A stretch of DNA of 7,549 nt, from assembly GCA_944326495.1 (NCBI GenBank), contig CALVEE010000192.1:1-7549 (forward strand). The letters are read 5' to 3'. Made by a program: the position numbers and the translations under genes. Positions 6,217 to 7,549 of this stretch are shown here, one piece after another (within the stretch, counting starts at the first letter, position 1; each line of letters begins with the position of its first letter). This DNA is from Candidatus Gastranaerophilales bacterium. GTDB lineage: Bacteria > Cyanobacteriota > Vampirovibrionia > Gastranaerophilales > Gastranaerophilaceae. Below the pieces are notes generated by a model. That model saw only the letters and a program-made list of their open reading frames with translations, did not search any database and had not been told where the DNA came from.

Positions 6217-6381
6217 ATGCAAGTGATTTCAGAAATAGTCGAAATACCTAACAATCACGCACCTTCTGTAGAATATATAGAAGGCGAGTTAACAAAACGC
6301 AACATTAATCCGCTTAGATGGGCTGTTGTTCATGTTAGTGATACAATATATACAGTAAGTGTTGCGAATTTAAAGGAATAG
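6217..6381 (+). CDS. 54-residue small protein between glmS and ahcY, function unknown
   Basis: ATG at 6217 begins one base after the glmS stop (TAATATG) and the frame runs to TAG at 6381, 10 nt before the ahcY start. The predicted product begins MQVISEIVEIPNNHAPSVEY, continues with 'LTKRNINPLRWAVVHVSD' and ends 'TVSVANLKE'. It has no signal peptide and no membrane helix. The pattern (alternating hydrophobic strands, a short helix around 'VEYIEGELTKRN', the strand 'RWAVVHV', then 'IYTVSVA') suggests a compact alpha/beta fold. Its snug fit between two housekeeping genes, with normal codon use and a stop just before the ahcY ribosome binding site, argues that it is translated, probably coupled to glmS since the upstream ribosome site is weak. 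I do not recognise a family. Confidence 0.7.
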   Translation: MQVISEIVEIPNNHAPSVEYIEGELTKRNINPLRWAVVHVSDTIYTVSVANLKE

Positions 6382-6391
6382 GAAGGAATTT

Positions 6392-7549
6392 ATGAACGCT
6401 ACTCAATTAAAATATGATATTAAAGATATCAACCTCGCAGAACAAGGTAAAAATAACATCGAATGGGCAATGAAAGACATGCCTGTTTTAAGAAAAATAA
6501 GAGAAAGATTTTTGAGAGAAAAACCTTTTGCAGGATTAAAATTATCTGCCTGCGTGCATGTTACAAAAGAGACTGCTGCATTATGCACAGTAATGAAAGA
6601 CGGCGGGGCTGATGCTGTTTTAATTGCATCAAATCCTTTATCAACTCAAGATGATGTTGCAGCCGCTCTTGTTAAATACTGGGATATTCCGGTTTTGGGC
6701 TACGCCGGAGAATCTGTTGAAGTGTATAGAGACCATGTACGCTCAGCCTTAGACCATAGCCCTGATATCATTATAGATGACGGGAGCGATTTGGTTGCAA
6801 CTCTTCACGCTGAAAGACCGGAGATGGCAAATCATATTATAGGCTCTACTGAAGAAACTACAACAGGGATTATAAGATTACAAGCATTGGAAAATCAAGG
6901 CGAATTAAGATTCCCGGCGTTAGGTGTTAATACAAGTTTAACAAAACACCTATACGACAACCGCTACGGTACAGGCCAGAGCGCAATGGACGGTATTATG
7001 AGAGCTGCAAATATTCTTATCGCCGGTAAAACCGTTGTAATCTCGGGTTACGGCTGGTGTGGAAGAGGCTGCGCCCTAAGAGCAAAGGCATTAGGTGCAA
7101 ACGTTATTGTATGTGAGGTTGATCCTCTTAAAGCTCTTGAAGCTGCAATGGAAGGATATAGAGTAATGCCGATAGCAGAAGCTGCTAAAGAGGGCGATAT
7201 CTTCTTAACAGTTACCGGAGATAAACATGTTGTCGACGTACAACACATTATGACAATGAAAGAAGGAGCTTTCTTATGTAACGCAGGACACTTTGACCAC
7301 GAAGTTAATGTTCCTGATTTGAAAGGACATACAGTTGAGATTAAACGCATCAGACCATTCTTAGACGAATATAAACTGACTAACGGCAAATCTGTATACG
7401 TCCTGGCTGAAGGAAGATTAGTTAACCTTGTTGCTGCAGAAGGCCACCCGGCATCTGTTATGGATATGAGCTTTGCTAATCAGGCTCTCGGCATTGAATT
7501 TCTTGTTAAAAATAAAGGAAAATTGGAAAATAAACTTTATACGCTTCCT
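6392..7549 (+). CDS. ahcY: Adenosylhomocysteinase (S-adenosylhomocysteine hydrolase), 3' end cut by window edge
   Basis: The frame is open from ATG 6392 to the last base, giving 386 residues; about 20-40 C-terminal residues should lie beyond the window. The enzyme splits S-adenosylhomocysteine into adenosine and homocysteine with bound NAD, relieving product inhibition of methyltransferases and feeding the methionine cycle. Visible motifs are 'GLKLSACVHVTKETAAL' near 49-65 (substrate domain), 'EETTTG' at 154-159, 'TKHLYDNRYGTGQS' at 184-197, the NAD-binding loop 'GYGWCGRG' at 219-226 followed by 'ANVIVCEVDP', 'NAGHFDHEV' and the late 'LAEGRLVNLVAAEGHPASVM'. The YGTGQS wording and the overall length fit the shorter archaeal/Thermotoga-like form rather than the longer form with an extra insert. 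AAGGA at 6383-6387 sets the start. It is probably co-transcribed with glmS and the 54-residue ORF. Confidence 0.95.
   Translation, partial: MNATQLKYDIKDINLAEQGKNNIEWAMKDMPVLRKIRERFLREKPFAGLKLSACVHVTKETAALCTVMKDGGADAVLIASNPLSTQDDVAAALVKYWDIPVLGYAGESVEVYRDHVRSALDHSPDIIIDDGSDLVATLHAERPEMANHIIGSTEETTTGIIRLQALENQGELRFPALGVNTSLTKHLYDNRYGTGQSAMDGIMRAANILIAGKTVVISGYGWCGRGCALRAKALGANVIVCEVDPLKALEAAMEGYRVMPIAEAAKEGDIFLTVTGDKHVVDVQHIMTMKEGAFLCNAGHFDHEVNVPDLKGHTVEIKRIRPFLDEYKLTNGKSVYVLAEGRLVNLVAAEGHPASVMDMSFANQALGIEFLVKNKGKLENKLYTLP

Noticed and set aside
7048..7389. Minus-strand 113-codon open frame inside ahcY
   Set aside because: It is antisense to the NAD-binding domain of a clear adenosylhomocysteinase and has no family pattern.
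1..7549. CRISPR arrays, tRNA/rRNA genes, transposases, phage or defence genes
   Set aside because: No spaced direct-repeat array, cloverleaf-like sequence, transposase motif or phage/defence domain was seen on either strand.

Overview
The window is AT-rich bacterial DNA using the standard code, with closely packed genes. My best guess at the source is a gut Melainabacterium (Gastranaerophilales, the non-photosynthetic relatives of Cyanobacteria) or something close to it. The reasons are a large, atypical GT5 glycogen/starch-synthase-like protein, proteins that begin with a short disordered leader containing a Phe-basic-Gly/Thr motif, the AT-rich base composition, and a small hairpin repeat of a kind I remember from cyanobacterial genomes. 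This assignment rests on memory and general resemblance, not on a search.

Layout: (1) 2-283 (+) is the end of a flgA-like gene (flagellar P-ring assembly chaperone, SAF-type C-terminus), cut by the left edge. (2) 284-408 holds a perfect 7-bp hairpin after flgA and a long dyad directly behind the stop of the convergent gene. (3) 409-3132 (-) encodes a 907-residue GT5 glycosyltransferase-like protein with a predicted membrane helix near its C-terminus. (4) 3133-3406 is a divergent control region with inverted and direct repeats. (5) 3407-4042 and 4045-4326 (+) form a two-gene unit: a GNAT-type acetyltransferase candidate and a 93-residue protein with a C-terminal membrane helix. (6) 4380-6215 (+) is glmS, followed after one base by a 54-residue ORF (6217-6381) and then by ahcY (6392 to the right edge, incomplete).

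Function: glmS supplies glucosamine-6-phosphate for peptidoglycan and other amino-sugar polymers. ahcY clears S-adenosylhomocysteine in the methyl cycle. The small ORF lies between them with almost no spacing, so the three are probably one transcript. The GT5-like gene and the GNAT/membrane-protein pair diverge from a shared 274-bp region and have similar features: a leader motif in two of the proteins and a C-terminal helix in two. The GT5-like protein keeps the GT-B landmarks and the phosphate-binding Arg/Lys pair, but the Lys of the N-terminal KTGG loop and the Glu of the EPCGL motif both look replaced. It should not be annotated as an ordinary GlgA without checking. These shared features and the active-site changes are the most unusual content of the window; no complete new system is proven here.
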